The notes: generated by a model from the letters alone, not told the origin. Positions 8,284 to 16,837 are shown, counted from the first letter of the stretch. The stretch: DNA of 64,000 bases from Chelativorans salis (GCF_025336525.1 NZ_JAOCZP010000001.1:930001-994000); one strand, 5' to 3'. Translations and numbers: made by a program.

Positions 8284-8992
8284 CGTTTGCATAGCCCGCA
8301 AGGCGTTCGTGTCCGTCGATGGCGAGGAAAGCGAAATCCTGCGCGATCTCGCTTTCACGCTACAGGCGGGAACCTTCACCTGCCTCATCGGACCATCGGG
8401 GTGCGGAAAGACGACGACGCTACGCATTCTGCTCGGACTCGATCATGACTTTTCCGGCACGGTGACCATGCCGGCGGGTGATGTCCGCACAGTGGCGGTG
8501 TTTCAAGAACCACGCCTGTTGCCCTGGCGCACGGTGGAGCAGAACGTTCGCCTGGCCCTACCGCCTGGCGCAACACCGGATATCCAACCTCTTTTTACGA
8601 CTCTCGGCCTGCAGGCGATGCTCGATCGGTACCCCAGTGAGCTCTCGCTCGGGCTCGAGCGGCGCGTGGCGCTCGCACGGGCTTTTGCGGTCATGCCGGA
8701 TGTCCTTCTTCTGGATGAGCCCTTCGTGTCGCTGGATGAACATACTGCCGAGCGCCTGCGCGAACTGCTTGTCGAATTGTGGCAGAGGCATGCTGTTACG
8801 GTCCTGATGGTCACGCACAATGTCCGCGAGGCCGTACAACTCGCCGACCGTCTGCTCCTCATGAACGGCCGGCCGGCCAAGATCGTCGGCGATGTCGCCG
8901 TTCCAATGGAACGCTCGAAACGCTCGGGGGTCCGCTTGCAACAGTTCCTCGACGAGTTGACCCGAAACCATGCGCAAACGGTTCGCGCTTAG
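8243..8992 (+). CDS. ABC transporter ATP-binding protein with altered signature motif
   Basis: About 249 residues of an ABC ATPase with Walker A GPSGCGKTT, Q-loop FQEPRLLPW, Walker B VLLLDEP and switch His in MVTHNV. The signature that normally reads LSGGQ is LSLGLERRVALARA here, with both glycines changed in position. The start is uncertain: a TTG at this coordinate gives a normal N-terminus inside the permease gene, a GTG lies 15 bases upstream, and no ATG is available. It pairs with the preceding SsuC-like permease. The unusual signature may mean weak ATPase activity. Confidence 0.82.
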   Translation: MNSISPVGGRSPLDVCIARKAFVSVDGEESEILRDLAFTLQAGTFTCLIGPSGCGKTTTLRILLGLDHDFSGTVTMPAGDVRTVAVFQEPRLLPWRTVEQNVRLALPPGATPDIQPLFTTLGLQAMLDRYPSELSLGLERRVALARAFAVMPDVLLLDEPFVSLDEHTAERLRELLVELWQRHAVTVLMVTHNVREAVQLADRLLLMNGRPAKIVGDVAVPMERSKRSGVRLQQFLDELTRNHAQTVRA

Positions 8993-9315
8993 GCAGCTTC
9001 TTCGTCGGCGACGGCAAAAGTCGACATAAGTACCGGGGCCGAGACCAGAATAGGTAAAAGGCGTTTTTGACAGATCTCTACGCAGATGCGCAATAATTTG
9101 TGCAGCGCAGTATTTGGGAGAGAAAGTTTTTCGTACGCGGCACCCACTCCCTTCTCTGAAGTCAGTACTATGGTTCTATCGACATTAAACAGGGGCCGAT
9201 TCACACTCTCGAAGTAACTTGCACCATGGCTCGAATCCCTGCTTTGCGTTGTTTTGCAACAGGAGCGGACGCTGGTGCGAACTGCAGACCAATAACCACT
9301 TATCAGGGGATGGAA
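8993..9315 (+). promoter_or_regulatory. xoxF upstream region (no gene)
   Basis: These 323 bases are AT-richer than the flanks and hold no convincing gene. A TTGACA at 9067-9072 with AATAAT at 9092-9097 is the best promoter-like pair, but its 19-base spacer is long. An in-frame ATG at 9226 would only add a signal-less extension to XoxF and is disfavoured. This is where lanthanide- or two-component-dependent control of xoxF would be expected. Confidence 0.35.
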
Positions 9316-11118
9316 ATGCACGGATTCAAACTCTTGGCGGCCAGCTCGTTGGTTGCAGTCATCGGCCTCGCCCCATCACACGGGTTTGCAAACGACGAGT
9401 TGGTCGAAATGCAGAAAAACCCGAAGAACTGGGTCATGCCACTCGGCAACTATGCGGGTACCCGCTACAGCGAACTGGACCAGATCAACAAGGACAATGT
9501 TGGTGATCTGCAGGTCGCATGGACCTTCTCGACCGGCGTCCTGCGTGGCCACGAAGGTGGTCCACTGGTCATCGACGGTGTGATGTACGTCCACGCCCCG
9601 TTCCCGAACACAGTGTTCGCACTCGACCTCAATGAAAACGGTCGGATGATATGGAAGTATGAGCCGAAGCAGGATCCGAACGTCATCCCGGTCATGTGCT
9701 GCGACACGGTTAACCGCGGCGTCGCCTATGCTGACGGAACGATCTTCCTGCATCAGGCTGACACTACGGTGGTCGCCCTCGATGCCAAGACCGGCGAAGT
9801 GAAATGGTCCGTCGAGAATGGCGACCCGTCCAAAGGTGAAACCGGAACGGCCGCGCCTTTGGTGGCAGGCGACAAGGTGCTGATCGGAAATTCCGGCGGC
9901 GAGTTTGGCGTCCAGGGCCATCTTACCGCATACAACATCGCTGACGGGTCGATCGCCTGGCGCGCCTATTCGACCGGGCCGGACGACATGACCCTCCTCG
10001 AGCCTGAGAACACGACCCATCTCGGCGAACCTGTGGGGGCGGACTCCGGTACGGCCACCTGGGAAGGCGATCAGTGGAAGCTCGGCGGCGGCACCACCTG
10101 GGGCTGGACGACCTATGATCCCGAACTGAACTTGGTTTATTACGGTTCGGGCAACCCCGGGACGTGGAATCCGGTGCAGCGGCCTGGAGACAATCGCTGG
10201 TCGATGACCATCTTCGCCCGCGATCTCGACACCGGCGTTGCCAAATGGGTCTATCAGATGACCCCGCATGACGAGTGGGACTTTGACGGCGTCAACGAGA
10301 TGATACTCGTCGATCAGGAGATCGACGGCGAAATGCGCAAGACGCTCGTCCACCCCGACCGCAACGGCTTCGCCTATACGCTTGATCGCGAAACCGGAGA
10401 ACTGCTCGTCGCCAAGAAGTACGACCCGACCGTGAACTGGGCGACCGAAGTCGACATGGAAACCGGACGTCCGCAGGTCGTGGCCGACTACTCCACCGGA
10501 CAGCAGGGTGAAGATGTCAATACGCAGGGGATCTGTCCGGCGGCGCTCGGCACGAAGGATCAGCAGCCTTCGACCTACTCACCGAAAACCGGGCTGTTCT
10601 ATATCCCGACGAACCACGTCTGCATGGACTATGAGCCCTTCCAGGTCTCCTACACGGCCGGCCAGCCCTATGTGGGTGCCACACTCTCCATGTATCCGGC
10701 ACCCGACAGCCATGGCGGTCTGGGCAACTTCATCGCCTGGGATGCCACGAAAGGCGAGATCGTCTGGTCCAAGCCGGAACCGTTCTCGGTGTGGTCCGGA
10801 GCCCTGGCCACGGCAGGCGACGTCGTCTTCTACGGCACGCTGGAAGGCTATCTGAAGGCGGTTGATCCGGAAACCGGCGACGAACTGTTCAAGTTCAAGA
10901 CGCCGTCCGGCATCATCGGCAACGTCAACACCTATGAGCATGACGGGAAGCAGTACGTTGCCATCCTGTCGGGTATCGGCGGTTGGGCAGGCATCGGCTT
11001 GGCGGCCGGTCTGACGGAAAGCACTGCCGGTCTCGGTGCTGTCGGCGCCTATGAGTCGCTGGCCAACTATACCAACCTTGGTGGCCAACTTACGGTGTTC
11101 GCCCTCCCAAGCAGCTGA
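9316..11118 (+). CDS. xoxF: Lanthanide-dependent PQQ methanol/alcohol dehydrogenase
   Basis: A 600-residue periplasmic quinoprotein oxidising methanol (and probably other alcohols) to the aldehyde, passing electrons to a c-type cytochrome. A signal peptide ends about residue 25 (SHGFA). An eight-bladed propeller with Trp-docking motifs follows. Cys128-Cys129 is the vicinal disulfide over PQQ. Glu196, Asn280 and Asp322 are the metal ligands shared with MxaF. Asp324 in WDFDG is the extra Asp that marks lanthanide-dependent XoxF, where MxaF has Ala. AGGGGA five bases before the chosen ATG supports it; an ATG six bases upstream is the alternative. It heads a run of accessory genes. Confidence 0.96.
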   Translation: MHGFKLLAASSLVAVIGLAPSHGFANDELVEMQKNPKNWVMPLGNYAGTRYSELDQINKDNVGDLQVAWTFSTGVLRGHEGGPLVIDGVMYVHAPFPNTVFALDLNENGRMIWKYEPKQDPNVIPVMCCDTVNRGVAYADGTIFLHQADTTVVALDAKTGEVKWSVENGDPSKGETGTAAPLVAGDKVLIGNSGGEFGVQGHLTAYNIADGSIAWRAYSTGPDDMTLLEPENTTHLGEPVGADSGTATWEGDQWKLGGGTTWGWTTYDPELNLVYYGSGNPGTWNPVQRPGDNRWSMTIFARDLDTGVAKWVYQMTPHDEWDFDGVNEMILVDQEIDGEMRKTLVHPDRNGFAYTLDRETGELLVAKKYDPTVNWATEVDMETGRPQVVADYSTGQQGEDVNTQGICPAALGTKDQQPSTYSPKTGLFYIPTNHVCMDYEPFQVSYTAGQPYVGATLSMYPAPDSHGGLGNFIAWDATKGEIVWSKPEPFSVWSGALATAGDVVFYGTLEGYLKAVDPETGDELFKFKTPSGIIGNVNTYEHDGKQYVAILSGIGGWAGIGLAAGLTESTAGLGAVGAYESLANYTNLGGQLTVFALPSS

Positions 11119-11153
11119 GGATCGACCGCGTTGGTCCGACGTTTCGAACACCA

Positions 11154-11179
11154 GCGGCCCGGTGATATCACCGGGCCGC
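11154..11179 (+). terminator. Perfect 26-base palindrome between xoxF and xoxG
   Basis: Arms GCGGCCCGGTGAT and its exact complement meet without a loop base at GATATC. It lies 36 bases after the xoxF stop and 85 before the xoxG start, with no T-run. Such a hairpin would protect the xoxF mRNA 3' end and reduce read-through, giving more XoxF than XoxG. The structure is certain; the effect is inferred. Confidence 0.6.
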
Positions 11180-11264
11180 ATGCGACTTGCCGCAGGCCTT
11201 CTGCTTCAACTGCCGGCCCGCGATCCTTCATCAGATAGAAGCCAACCCGCGAGGAGATCACCGT

Positions 11265-11732
11265 ATGCGTTTGTGGACGATGGCCGTAGTCGGTCTGGGG
11301 CTATCCCTTTCAGCTCTCACCACGGCAAATGCCCAAGAATCGGACTGGGAAGAAAAACCCTACATCATCGAGGATGGAAAGGTCGATTACGGGACCTACA
11401 ACGGCTATCGTCGCTACCATAACACCTGCCATGTGTGCCACGGACCGGATGCCCTTGGGAGCTCCTTCGCCCCGTCACTGACAGAATCCCTAAAGACGAT
11501 GAGCTACACCGACTTTCTGGAAGTGGTGACGAACGGCCGCCAGGCAAAGGGGGCGGCCAACCAGGACTCGGTCATGCCGAGCTTTGCCGAGAACAGCGAT
11601 GTTATGCTCTACATCGACCACATCTACGCCTATCTCAAGGCACGTGCGGACGATGCAGTTGGCCGCGGTCGCCCGGAGCGCCTGCCCCCCGAGGAGGACC
11701 AGGTCTTCCAGGAATGGAAGGATAGCCAGTAA
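11265..11732 (+). CDS. xoxG: Cytochrome c electron acceptor of XoxF
   Basis: A 155-residue exported class I cytochrome c. The signal peptide ends near ANA (residue 23). The heme motif is C55-H-V-C58-H59, and Met104 in DSVMPSF is the likely sixth ligand. GAGGAG eight bases before the ATG fixes the start. Size, the YNGYRRYHNTCHVCHG segment and position directly after xoxF fit the cytochrome cL-like XoxG, the physiological acceptor. Its stop overlaps the next ATG by one base. Confidence 0.9.
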   Translation: MRLWTMAVVGLGLSLSALTTANAQESDWEEKPYIIEDGKVDYGTYNGYRRYHNTCHVCHGPDALGSSFAPSLTESLKTMSYTDFLEVVTNGRQAKGAANQDSVMPSFAENSDVMLYIDHIYAYLKARADDAVGRGRPERLPPEEDQVFQEWKDSQ

Positions 11733-13078
11733 TGTCAGCGCAGTTTCGCTGGTGGGGGAGAAATGGTCTTGGTGCTCTGGTCTTTACAGCAGCGGCCGTG
11801 CTTCCGTTCGCGGCACAGGGGCAAGCCGTCACCGGCGAGATCGTCGACCGGACAAGGCTGAGAGTTTGCGCTGACCCCAACAACCTGCCTTATTCCAACG
11901 ACAAGGGCGAAGGGTTCGAAAACAAGATCGCCGAGCTTGTCGGAGAGGAGTTGGGGGTTCCCATCGAATACACCTGGTTTCCGCAGACGATTGGTTTCGT
12001 GCGCATGACATTGGCCGCCAATCGGTGTGACCTCATCGTCGGTGTCGCAACGACCAACGAGTTGATGCAGAACACCAATCCGTACTACCGGTCGAGCTAC
12101 GTCATGATCCATCGTCCGGACGTGGCCTTGACGACGGCGCGACTTGACGACCCCATCTTTCAGACATTGAAAATCGGCATCCAGCCCAGGACACCTGTTG
12201 CGACGATGGCGGCGCGCCACGGCCTTCTAAAGCAGGCCACGACCTATAAAATGGTCGTCGATACACGCTTAGAGAAACCGGCCCGCGCCATGGTCGAGGA
12301 CGTAGCCGAGGGTGCGATCGACGTGGCGCTGACGTGGGGGCCGCTCGGTGGCTACTGGGCCAGGCAGATCGACCCTTCGCTGGTCGTCCGGCCTCTTGTT
12401 GCGGGTCGCGGCATCGAACGCACCGACTATCGGATATCCATGGGCATCCGTCATGGAGAACCGGACTGGAAGCACGAGCTCAACGGAATCTTGAAAAAAC
12501 GCCAAGCCGATATCGAAACGGTCTTGCTCGACTACGGCATCCCGCTTCTCGATGGCAAAGGCGAGCTGATACAGCCGGTAAAGGTGGAAGCCGCGGCGGA
12601 TGTTCCCGAACCCGAGGGCTATAGAACGAGCGACTATCGCGCTGCCGTGCCAAAGGGGCTGAAGGATACGCAAACGGTCGATTTGGCGGAATTGCAGGCT
12701 TTGGCCCAAAGGGACGATGTTGTCCTGATCGACGTGATGCCCGCGCCGAGAGAGCCGGAAGAGCGGCCGGAAGGAGCAATCTGGCACGAGCCGGAGCGCG
12801 ACACGATCAAGGATGCCGTCTGGCTTGCCAATATGGGTTACGGCCATTTGAGCGAAGGCGACGAGGCCGCATTCGAAGCGGAACTTTCACGGCTTGCCGG
12901 CCCAGACGGAGAGAAGACACTCGTCTTCTTTTGCGAGCCGAACTGCTGGATGTCGTGGAATGCGGCAAAACGGGCGGTTTCGTACGGTTTCAAGAACGTC
13001 GTGTGGTTTCCGGGAGGGGCGCAGGCGTGGGTCGATGCCGGACTGGAACAGGAATCCGTCACGCCGTGGCGGCCGTAA
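11732..13078 (+). CDS. XoxJ-like periplasmic binding protein fused to a rhodanese-like Cys domain
   Basis: A 448-residue exported protein. Residues about 40-290 form an SBP_bac_3-like domain (RLRVCADPNNLPYSNDKGEG is the usual start of quinoprotein-associated XoxJ/MoxJ). Residues about 296-445 resemble the PQQ-catabolism-associated rhodanese-like family, with VVLIDVMP, then C401-E-P-N-C405-W-MSWNAAKRA and a C-terminal GGAQAW loop. These two parts are usually separate genes, so this is a fusion. XoxJ is thought to bind XoxF and assist its maturation; the rhodanese part may handle thiols or sulfur. The second function is unknown. Confidence 0.85.
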   Translation: MSAQFRWWGRNGLGALVFTAAAVLPFAAQGQAVTGEIVDRTRLRVCADPNNLPYSNDKGEGFENKIAELVGEELGVPIEYTWFPQTIGFVRMTLAANRCDLIVGVATTNELMQNTNPYYRSSYVMIHRPDVALTTARLDDPIFQTLKIGIQPRTPVATMAARHGLLKQATTYKMVVDTRLEKPARAMVEDVAEGAIDVALTWGPLGGYWARQIDPSLVVRPLVAGRGIERTDYRISMGIRHGEPDWKHELNGILKKRQADIETVLLDYGIPLLDGKGELIQPVKVEAAADVPEPEGYRTSDYRAAVPKGLKDTQTVDLAELQALAQRDDVVLIDVMPAPREPEERPEGAIWHEPERDTIKDAVWLANMGYGHLSEGDEAAFEAELSRLAGPDGEKTLVFFCEPNCWMSWNAAKRAVSYGFKNVVWFPGGAQAWVDAGLEQESVTPWRP

Positions 13079-13127
13079 GCATAAGATTTTGCAGCTTTCG
13101 CCGGGCGCAGGAGAAGGTCAGGGAACG

Positions 13128-13325
13128 ATGTATGAAGTGTTCATAGTCGCCTGCCTGATTGCTCGTCCGGCGGAGTGTCAGACGTTCGAGATGTGGCCAC
13201 AACGATATGTGGGCCTCCAGCACTGTTCTCAGACAGCACCACTTGCCGTGACCCAATGGGGCATACGCAGAACGAACTGGCAGATCAAAGAATGGAAATG
13301 CGCGAAAAAGGCCGAGGTGATCTGA
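13128..13325 (+). CDS. Small Cys-containing hypothetical protein of the xox cluster
   Basis: A 65-residue reading frame beginning MYEVFIVACL with four Cys (9, 17, 33, 58) and four Trp. A purine-rich CAGGGA stands just before the ATG. Its 3' end overlaps the next gene by 34 bases in another frame. The hydrophobic start could be a short signal or anchor. A longer in-frame version would overlap the preceding gene extensively and is not favoured. No family was recognised; the position between XoxJ-like and relay genes suggests an accessory role. Confidence 0.55.
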   Translation: MYEVFIVACLIARPAECQTFEMWPQRYVGLQHCSQTAPLAVTQWGIRRTNWQIKEWKCAKKAEVI

Positions 13326-14302
13326 AGGAGGCGCCTTCCTTTCACCCGATCGCTTCCTCGCCCGTACAGATCCCGCGGCGCGCATTCCTGTGCACCGCTG
13401 CTGTGTTTGCCGCGACCGCATTTACAAAAACCGCTGGATCTATAGCCGCAGAAGCACATCTGCCCTTTATCGAGATCGCGGATGGTGTGTTTGTCCGGTA
13501 TGGCGTCCAGGAGGAAATGTCGGCGGCCAACTGTGGCGCGATCGCCAATATCGGATTCATCGTCGGAGATGAGAGTGTGGCCGTCATCGACACCGGGACG
13601 ACCCTTCAGCAAGGTGCGGCGTTGCGTGAAGCCGTTGCATCTGTGACAAGCAGGCCCGTCAGCCACCTGATTGCCACGCACGTCCATCCCGACCATTGTT
13701 TCGGGCACGCCGCCTTCTCAGACCTCCCCGTACATAGTATCGGGCACCGTAACCTGCCTCGAGCGCTTGCCGAACGCGGCCCTTTTTACCTGAAACGTCT
13801 GGCTGAGATCTCGCCTGATTTCTCCGACACGGCCTACGTCGCACCTGAGGAAACCGTCTCAGACACGATGCGGATCGATCTGGGTAACCGACCCCTGCTC
13901 CTGAAAGCCTGGCCGCCAGCCCACACCGACAACGATCTGACTGTTTTCGACGAACGCACTGGGCTTCTGTGGGCTGCGGATCTCCTGTTCGCCGGCCGCC
14001 TGCCGACGCTCGACGGCAGCCTCACCGGCTGGCTTGCCGCGCTCGACGTTCTGCTGTCGCCGGATGTCCGCCAGGTCGTGCCTGGCCACGGACAGGTAAG
14101 CGACGGGGTTGAGACGCTGCAGGAGGAGCTGGCATATCTGACGCGGTTGCGTGACGGAGTCCGCGCCGCGATCGACGAAGGTCTCGACATGTCGGCAACG
14201 CTCGCCCGATTGGAGGACGACAATCAACTGGACTGGCTTTTGTACGACACCAACCACGGCCGCAATGTCGTTGCCGCCTATACGGAACTGGAGTGGGAAT
14301 GA
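13292..14302 (+). CDS. Quinoprotein-associated metallo-beta-lactamase-fold hydrolase
   Basis: About 336 residues. A twin-Arg-like leader (IPRRAFLCTAAVFAATAF) precedes an MBL domain with H130-V-H132-P-D134-H135, later Asp in LLWAADLLF and His in VPGHGQ, so both zinc sites look complete. It resembles the SoxH-like 'quinoprotein relay system' zinc metallohydrolases found only next to PQQ dehydrogenases; their substrate is unknown. The ATG used overlaps the preceding small gene; an ATG six bases on is equally possible. The next gene encodes the SoxYZ-like carrier that normally partners this family. Confidence 0.85.
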   Translation: MEMREKGRGDLKEAPSFHPIASSPVQIPRRAFLCTAAVFAATAFTKTAGSIAAEAHLPFIEIADGVFVRYGVQEEMSAANCGAIANIGFIVGDESVAVIDTGTTLQQGAALREAVASVTSRPVSHLIATHVHPDHCFGHAAFSDLPVHSIGHRNLPRALAERGPFYLKRLAEISPDFSDTAYVAPEETVSDTMRIDLGNRPLLLKAWPPAHTDNDLTVFDERTGLLWAADLLFAGRLPTLDGSLTGWLAALDVLLSPDVRQVVPGHGQVSDGVETLQEELAYLTRLRDGVRAAIDEGLDMSATLARLEDDNQLDWLLYDTNHGRNVVAAYTELEWE

Positions 14303-15141
14303 TGCCTCAACAGCGGAAGGCCGAGACCTATTGTCTTCATGGGATCACAATCGCCATTCTTGCTGCGATTCTGATCATAGCCAAGGCGCCGATCGCCGTC
14401 GCCAATGATGAAACATGGCAGGACATCCGCGCTTCCTTGTACGGTAGCGACCGAGTGATCCACGATGGCGAAGGCGTCATCAAGCTTGACGCGCCAGACC
14501 GTGCGCTGGATGCCGCGACGGTTCCGATCTCGGTGACGGCCGAAATGGAGCAGACTGAGGAGCATTATATCCGCGCGGTGACTTTGGTGATCGACGAGAA
14601 CCCTGCGCCGGTCGTCGGGACCTTCCATCTCTTTCCCGGAAACGGAATAGCGAACATTTCAACCAGAGTCCGCGTCAACGCCTACACAAACATCCGCGCC
14701 ATCGCCGAAACCAGTGACGGCGAACTCTACATGGCACAGAAATTCGTCAAGGCATCGGGCGGATGCTCCGCACCGGCGAGCAAGGATCACGACCTGGCGA
14801 TGGCCCGCCTCGGCAAGATGCGCCTGAAGCAGATAGGCGCCTGGCGTAAAGGTGAACCGGCTGAGGGCCAATTCATGATCAGCCATCCCAACTACAGCGG
14901 CATGCAGATCGATCAGGTGACGCAGCTCTGGATTCCCGCCCGCTATGTGCGCAGCATTGAGCTGACCCTAGGAGATAAGCCCATCCTGCGTTTCGAAGGA
15001 GACATTTCGATGAGCGAAAATCCCATGGTCCGCTTTTTCGTCCGACCTGATGCAGAGGCGGAGCTGCATGCCAAGGTGGTTGATTCCGATGAGAAAACCT
15101 TCGAGCAGAGCTGGCCGATCGAACTCGATCCGGCTTCCTAG
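14299..15141 (+). CDS. Quinoprotein-associated SoxYZ-like carrier protein
   Basis: About 280 residues with an N-terminal hydrophobic signal ending near AVA. A SoxY-like domain (SLYGSDRVIHDGEGVIKLDAP) leads to K-A-S-G-G-C156-S-A-P, equivalent to the SoxY swinging-arm Cys, and a SoxZ-like C-terminal beta domain (QFMISHPNYSGMQ) follows in the same chain. SoxYZ carries thiosulfate-derived sulfur on that Cys; fused versions beside PQQ dehydrogenases have unknown cargo. The start overlaps the preceding stop (ATGA), so it is coupled to the MBL-fold gene. Confidence 0.87.
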   Translation: MMPQQRKAETYCLHGITIAILAAILIIAKAPIAVANDETWQDIRASLYGSDRVIHDGEGVIKLDAPDRALDAATVPISVTAEMEQTEEHYIRAVTLVIDENPAPVVGTFHLFPGNGIANISTRVRVNAYTNIRAIAETSDGELYMAQKFVKASGGCSAPASKDHDLAMARLGKMRLKQIGAWRKGEPAEGQFMISHPNYSGMQIDQVTQLWIPARYVRSIELTLGDKPILRFEGDISMSENPMVRFFVRPDAEAELHAKVVDSDEKTFEQSWPIELDPAS

Positions 15142-15217
15142 AGCGGAGGTAGGCGGATGCCGTCGATCACGCTATTGAAGGAAAGTGACGAGTTGGCGGC
15201 AACACATCGGACGGCGC

Positions 15218-16018
15218 ATGGAGGCTAAGAGCGGACGTGAAGACACGGCGCCCGGGCCTACAGCCTACGATCGTGCGCAGCAGCCGTTGGTGGTCGAGGA
15301 CCTCTCCTACGCCTATGGCAAACGTCAGGCGCTCAGCGAAAATTCCTTCTCCCTCACTCCCGGCAGGGTCACTGCGCTTCTCGGACCGAACGGAGCGGGG
15401 AAAACGACCCTGTTCTCGCTTATCACGGGCCTCTTCGACAGCCGCCGGGGAGAAATCGAAATCGCCGGACACAAGCTGCGAAGCAACCGCTCGAAAGCAC
15501 TCTCGCAGCTCGGCATTGTGTTCCAGGCACAAACCCTCGACCTTGATCTCACCGTCGACCAGAACCTCCGCTATTTCGCCGCCCTCCGCGGACTTTCGCG
15601 TACCGCAGCGCGGGAAAGAATCGCAGTACTGCTCAACCAGATCGATCTTGCCGGACACGCAAGGACAAAAGTTCGCAATTTGAGCGGCGGGGAGCGCCGC
15701 CGCGTGGAAGTCGCCCGTGCACTTATCGACCAACCGGCAGTGCTTCTGCTCGATGAGCCCAGCACCGGGCTTGATATTGCCACACGACGCTGGCTGATCG
15801 AGCATCTCCACTACCTCGCCAAGGAAGAGGGGATCTGCGTTTTCCTAGCCACCCATCTAGTCGATGAGGTGGCACCCGAAGACGACCTCATCGTCCTCAA
15901 CAAGGGGATCATCGTCGCCCGCGGGAAGGTCGACGACGTGGTACGTAGTGCCGGCGCCGCGACACTCGACGAGGCATTTACAAGGCTGACGATCGCGCCA
16001 GAGGAGCAGTCGCCATGA
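15218..16018 (+). CDS. ABC-2 transporter ATP-binding protein, PQQ alcohol-dehydrogenase-associated
   Basis: About 266 residues with Walker A GPNGAGKTT, LSGGERRR signature, Walker B VLLLDEP and switch ATHLVDE. The sequence is typical of exporter-type (ABC-2) ATPases and of the family found with PQQ alcohol dehydrogenases. A GTG 33 bases upstream is an alternative start; the ATG chosen has only a weak ribosome-binding site. Its stop overlaps the permease ATG. Cargo unknown. Confidence 0.85.
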   Translation: MEAKSGREDTAPGPTAYDRAQQPLVVEDLSYAYGKRQALSENSFSLTPGRVTALLGPNGAGKTTLFSLITGLFDSRRGEIEIAGHKLRSNRSKALSQLGIVFQAQTLDLDLTVDQNLRYFAALRGLSRTAARERIAVLLNQIDLAGHARTKVRNLSGGERRRVEVARALIDQPAVLLLDEPSTGLDIATRRWLIEHLHYLAKEEGICVFLATHLVDEVAPEDDLIVLNKGIIVARGKVDDVVRSAGAATLDEAFTRLTIAPEEQSP

Positions 16019-16821
16019 CCATGAGCCACGCTTCCCGCGCCCTGCTGGCGATCCTTGCGCGCGAGTTGCTCCGTTTCGTTCAGCAAAGAGGGCGGTTTTT
16101 GGCCGCCCTTGTCCGCCCGTTGATCTGGCTTCTGGTCTTTGCCGCCGGTTTCCGCGCGTCGCTCGGTCTTTCGATCATACCGCCCTACGAGACCTACATC
16201 ACCTACGACGTCTACGTCGTGCCCGGCCTTATTGGCATGATCCAGCTCTTCAGCGGCATGCAGAACTCCCTGTCCATGGTCTATGATCGCGAGATGGGAT
16301 CGATGCGGGTTCTGCTCTCAACGCCGCTTCCGCGCGGCTTTCTGCTGATCGCACGGATGTTTTCGGGCACCGTCGTGTCAATCATACAGGTCTACGCCTT
16401 CATCCTCATCGCCGCATTCTTCGGCACGCCCCTGCCGTCGTCGGGCCTTCTGCCGTTGCTGCCGGTACTGGTCCTGACGGGGATGGCACTGAGTGCGCTC
16501 GGCATGTTCCTTTCGTCGCGCGTGAGACAGCTTGAGAATTTCGCCGGGGTGATGAACTTTCTGATCTTCCCAATGTTCTTCCTGTCTACCGCGCTCTATC
16601 CGCTGTGGCGCATCCGTGAAGGCAGCGTCACGCTCTATCACCTATGCCAGTACAACCCGTTCACCTATGTCGTGGAACTGATCCGCTTCACGATCTACGG
16701 GCAGCCCAACCTGCCGGCGCTCGGCGTCGTCACAGCAACGCTCGTCATCTTCGGCGCCGCCGCCCTTATCGGCTACACCCCTGCACGCGGCGGGCCGACG
16801 GCCGGACGCGCTGCAGCGTGA
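16015..16821 (+). CDS. ABC-2 type permease, PQQ alcohol-dehydrogenase-associated (PedC-like)
   Basis: A 268-residue integral membrane protein with about six hydrophobic segments and the ABC-2 pattern YDREMGSMRVLLSTPLPR in the first cytoplasmic loop. It is coupled to the ATPase by an ATGA overlap. The family is known from the phenylethanol (ped) quinoprotein cluster of Pseudomonas. The separate binding protein and beta-propeller genes at 19-21 kb are the usual partners, here split off by the two formaldehyde genes on the other strand. Confidence 0.85.
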   Translation: MTMSHASRALLAILARELLRFVQQRGRFLAALVRPLIWLLVFAAGFRASLGLSIIPPYETYITYDVYVVPGLIGMIQLFSGMQNSLSMVYDREMGSMRVLLSTPLPRGFLLIARMFSGTVVSIIQVYAFILIAAFFGTPLPSSGLLPLLPVLVLTGMALSALGMFLSSRVRQLENFAGVMNFLIFPMFFLSTALYPLWRIREGSVTLYHLCQYNPFTYVVELIRFTIYGQPNLPALGVVTATLVIFGAAALIGYTPARGGPTAGRAAA

Positions 16822-16837
16822 GGGGGAGCCACAAGAG

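Noticed and set aside
12894-13127. N-terminal extension of the 65-residue protein frame
   Set aside because: It overlaps the rhodanese-like domain of the preceding gene and reads as a shadow; the ATG at 13128 has its own ribosome-binding site.
15157-15228. Possible pqqA-like peptide
   Set aside because: The 23 residues lack the Glu-x3-Tyr pair needed for PQQ precursor peptides; kept only as a possible leader.
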